In this document: one piece after another, positions 62,549 to 64,000 of the stretch
How positions within the stretch are numbered: the stretch's first letter is position 1
Layout: every line of letters begins with the position of its first letter
Origin: Sphingobacteriales bacterium 44-15
GTDB taxonomy: Bacteria; Bacteroidota; Bacteroidia; Chitinophagales; Chitinophagaceae
NCBI GenBank assembly: GCA_001899685.1
Contig: MKWG01000030.1
Coordinates: 73,645-137,644, forward strand
DNA length: 64,000 nucleotides
Direction of reading: 5' to 3'
Notes under the pieces: generated by a model
Told to the model about the DNA's origin: nothing
The model's input: the letters and a program-made list of their open reading frames with translations, nothing else
Database searches by the model: none
Made by a program: the position numbers and the translations under genes

Positions 62549-64000
62549 ATGAATAAAAAAAATAAAAGCGAAGGCTTGAAGTATCCCCGTCTCTTTACGC
62601 GGGACGATATAGATGTGTTTGACCAGTTTGAGTATGACTATCGTACTTCGGTAATCCGCAACCCCAACGGTGAGATCGTATTTGAAATGAAGAACGTAGA
62701 AGTACCGAAACAGTGGAGCCAGATCGCAACAGACATTCTCGCACAAAAATATTTCCGCAAAGCCGGCGTGCCCCAGCCAGACGGGTCAACAGGCCGGGAA
62801 ACTTCCGTAAAGCAGGTAGCGCACCGTATGGCGAACTGCTGGAAAGCATGGGGTGAACGGTATGGATATTTTGCATCCAAAGAGGATGCGCAGGTATTTT
62901 ATGAAGAACTGGTATATTGTATATTGAACCAGGCATGCGTTCCCAATAGCCCGCAATGGTTTAATACCGGCTTGTATGAAAGCTATGGCATCAAAGGCAA
63001 ACCGCAGGGCCACTATTATGTTGACCCGGCAGATAATATCCTGAAAAAGTCTACCTCAGCTTATGAGCGCCCACAACCCCATGCCTGCTTCATACTCAGC
63101 GTGGAAGATGATCTTGTCAATGATGGCGGTATCATGGACCTGTGGGTAAGGGAGGCCCGCATCTTTAAATATGGCAGCGGAGTAGGCACCAATTATTCTA
63201 ATATCCGCGGAGAAGGAGAAAAGCTGAGCGGCGGCGGCACGTCCTCCGGTCTCATGAGCTTTTTAAAGATAGGCGACCGCGCAGCAGGCGCTATTAAAAG
63301 CGGTGGCACTACGAGGCGCGCCGCCAAGATGGTATGCCTTGACCTGGACCATCCCGAGATCATGAGCTTTATCAACTGGAAAGTGGAAGAAGAGAATAAG
63401 GTGGCTGCCCTGATCAATGCGGGATACGCTTCCGATTATGAAGGAGAAGCCTACAAAACAGTAAGTGGGCAGAATTCTAATAATTCCGTACGTATACCTA
63501 ATGCGTTTTTTGAAAAACTACAACATAACGAGGATTGGGAGCTTAAATCGCGCACCGATGGAAGAACAATGAAAAAAGTCCCTTCCAGGGAAGTGTGGAA
63601 CCAGATTGCTTACGCAGCGTGGCGTTGTGCAGACCCGGGTACCCAATACGACACCACCATTAATGAATGGCATACCAGCCCCAAAGGTGGACGTATCCGG
63701 GCCTCCAACCCCTGCAGCGAGTATATGTTTCTTGACAATACCGCCTGCAATCTGGCTTCTGTTAACCTGCGCAAATTTTTCAATGAAGACAACAATGTAT
63801 TCGATGTAAAAGGATTTGAATACACGGTAAGGCTCTGGACCACTGTGCTTGAAATATCGGTGCTCATGGCCCAGTTCCCTTCAAAAGAAGTGGCGCAGCT
63901 TTCTTATGACTACCGCACCCTCGGGCTCGGCTATGCCAACCTGGGCTCTATGCTCATGGTAAGCGGCATCCCTTACGACAGCCCGGAGGCAAGGGCTATT
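62549..64000 (+). CDS. nrdJ: adenosylcobalamin-dependent (class II) ribonucleotide reductase, 5' part
   Basis: Open for 484 codons from ATG 62549 and cut by the window end; full proteins of this type are about 800 or more residues. Visible are the PHACFILSVEDD segment with the first redox cysteine, GSGVGTNYSNIRG, SGGTTRRAAKM, the thiyl-radical motif NPCSE (N387, C389, E391) and NTACNLASVNL with the partner cysteine. The N-terminal domain layout and lack of an ATP-cone match Bacteroidota NrdJ. It makes dNTPs from ribonucleotides using B12 and needs no oxygen-dependent radical subunit. Confidence 0.94.
   Translation, partial: MNKKNKSEGLKYPRLFTRDDIDVFDQFEYDYRTSVIRNPNGEIVFEMKNVEVPKQWSQIATDILAQKYFRKAGVPQPDGSTGRETSVKQVAHRMANCWKAWGERYGYFASKEDAQVFYEELVYCILNQACVPNSPQWFNTGLYESYGIKGKPQGHYYVDPADNILKKSTSAYERPQPHACFILSVEDDLVNDGGIMDLWVREARIFKYGSGVGTNYSNIRGEGEKLSGGGTSSGLMSFLKIGDRAAGAIKSGGTTRRAAKMVCLDLDHPEIMSFINWKVEEENKVAALINAGYASDYEGEAYKTVSGQNSNNSVRIPNAFFEKLQHNEDWELKSRTDGRTMKKVPSREVWNQIAYAAWRCADPGTQYDTTINEWHTSPKGGRIRASNPCSEYMFLDNTACNLASVNLRKFFNEDNNVFDVKGFEYTVRLWTTVLEISVLMAQFPSKEVAQLSYDYRTLGLGYANLGSMLMVSGIPYDSPEARAI

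Noticed and set aside
1-64000. CRISPR array, tRNA or rRNA genes, plasmid or phage modules
   Set aside because: No regularly spaced repeats, cloverleaf-like tRNA ends, rRNA segments or phage structural genes were seen by eye.

Overview
The window is a contiguous chromosomal stretch from a Bacteroidota bacterium, most likely of the Chitinophagaceae. The grounds are a SusC/SusD pair, DUF3857 proteins, SpSCKK-type lipoproteins, an arginine cluster with an N-acylornithine transcarbamylase, start codons without clear Shine-Dalgarno sequences, and -7 boxes close to TAnnTTTG. No rRNA, tRNA, CRISPR array, prophage or intact insertion sequence was seen. The genus cannot be named from the sequence alone.

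Layout. 1-11 kb: two DUF3857 proteins (one with an intact transglutaminase triad, one without), polA, an esterase-like protein, an orphan ParA-type ATPase and uvrB. 11-17.5 kb: a NIPSNAP protein, an exo-sialidase, a small zinc-ribbon protein, ssb, a repeat-rich gap, and a PIF1-type helicase with RecQ-like tail domains. 17.9-34.5 kb: a glycan-use region with susC-susD, a GH20 hexosaminidase and an AraC regulator. It is followed by a seven-gene minus-strand operon (metal-dependent deacetylase-like protein, creatininase family, 3-hydroxyacyl-CoA dehydrogenase-like, enolase superfamily, DMT transporter, DHDPS/NAL-family lyase, SDR), divergent from a GH109-type secreted enzyme. 34.5-47 kb: an ATPase remnant, an Rpn-type nuclease, uvrA, an ECF sigma factor, a DsbD-alpha-like protein, purQ, two Bacteroidota-type unknowns, a Kup potassium transporter, pyrH and a decayed zeta-toxin-like gene. 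47-51.5 kb: a NarL-type response regulator and TPR histidine kinase, divergent from two tandem paralogous lipoproteins. 51.8-61.4 kb: the arginine cluster on the minus strand, read as GNAT, argG, argC, argD, argF', argB, argE, a four-helix-bundle gene, argH. 61.5-64 kb: a GGGP-synthase-family prenyltransferase and the start of a class II ribonucleotide reductase that runs off the window.

How the genes fit together. Sialidase, GH20 hexosaminidase and GH109 in one 22-kb span point to use of amino-sugar-capped glycans. The operon beside GH109 looks like a sugar-acid or amidated sugar-acid pathway (dehydratase, aldolase/lyase, two dehydrogenases, a creatininase-like hydrolase and a permease) whose substrate cannot be read from sequence. 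The arginine genes form a nearly complete set from glutamate to arginine, with an N-acyltransferase first.

The most interesting signals are these. (1) A near-identical 19-bp element (17/19) sits at similar distance upstream of the histidine-kinase promoter and the divergent lipoprotein promoter, a candidate response-regulator operator. (2) The likely leader of about 300 nt before the arginine cluster contains a 43-codon ORF ending RVRR and a set of nested inverted repeats. (3) The seven-gene catabolic operon contains an enolase-superfamily protein that lacks some canonical active-site residues. (4) Intergenic gaps carry several families of short degenerate repeats and palindromic modules.
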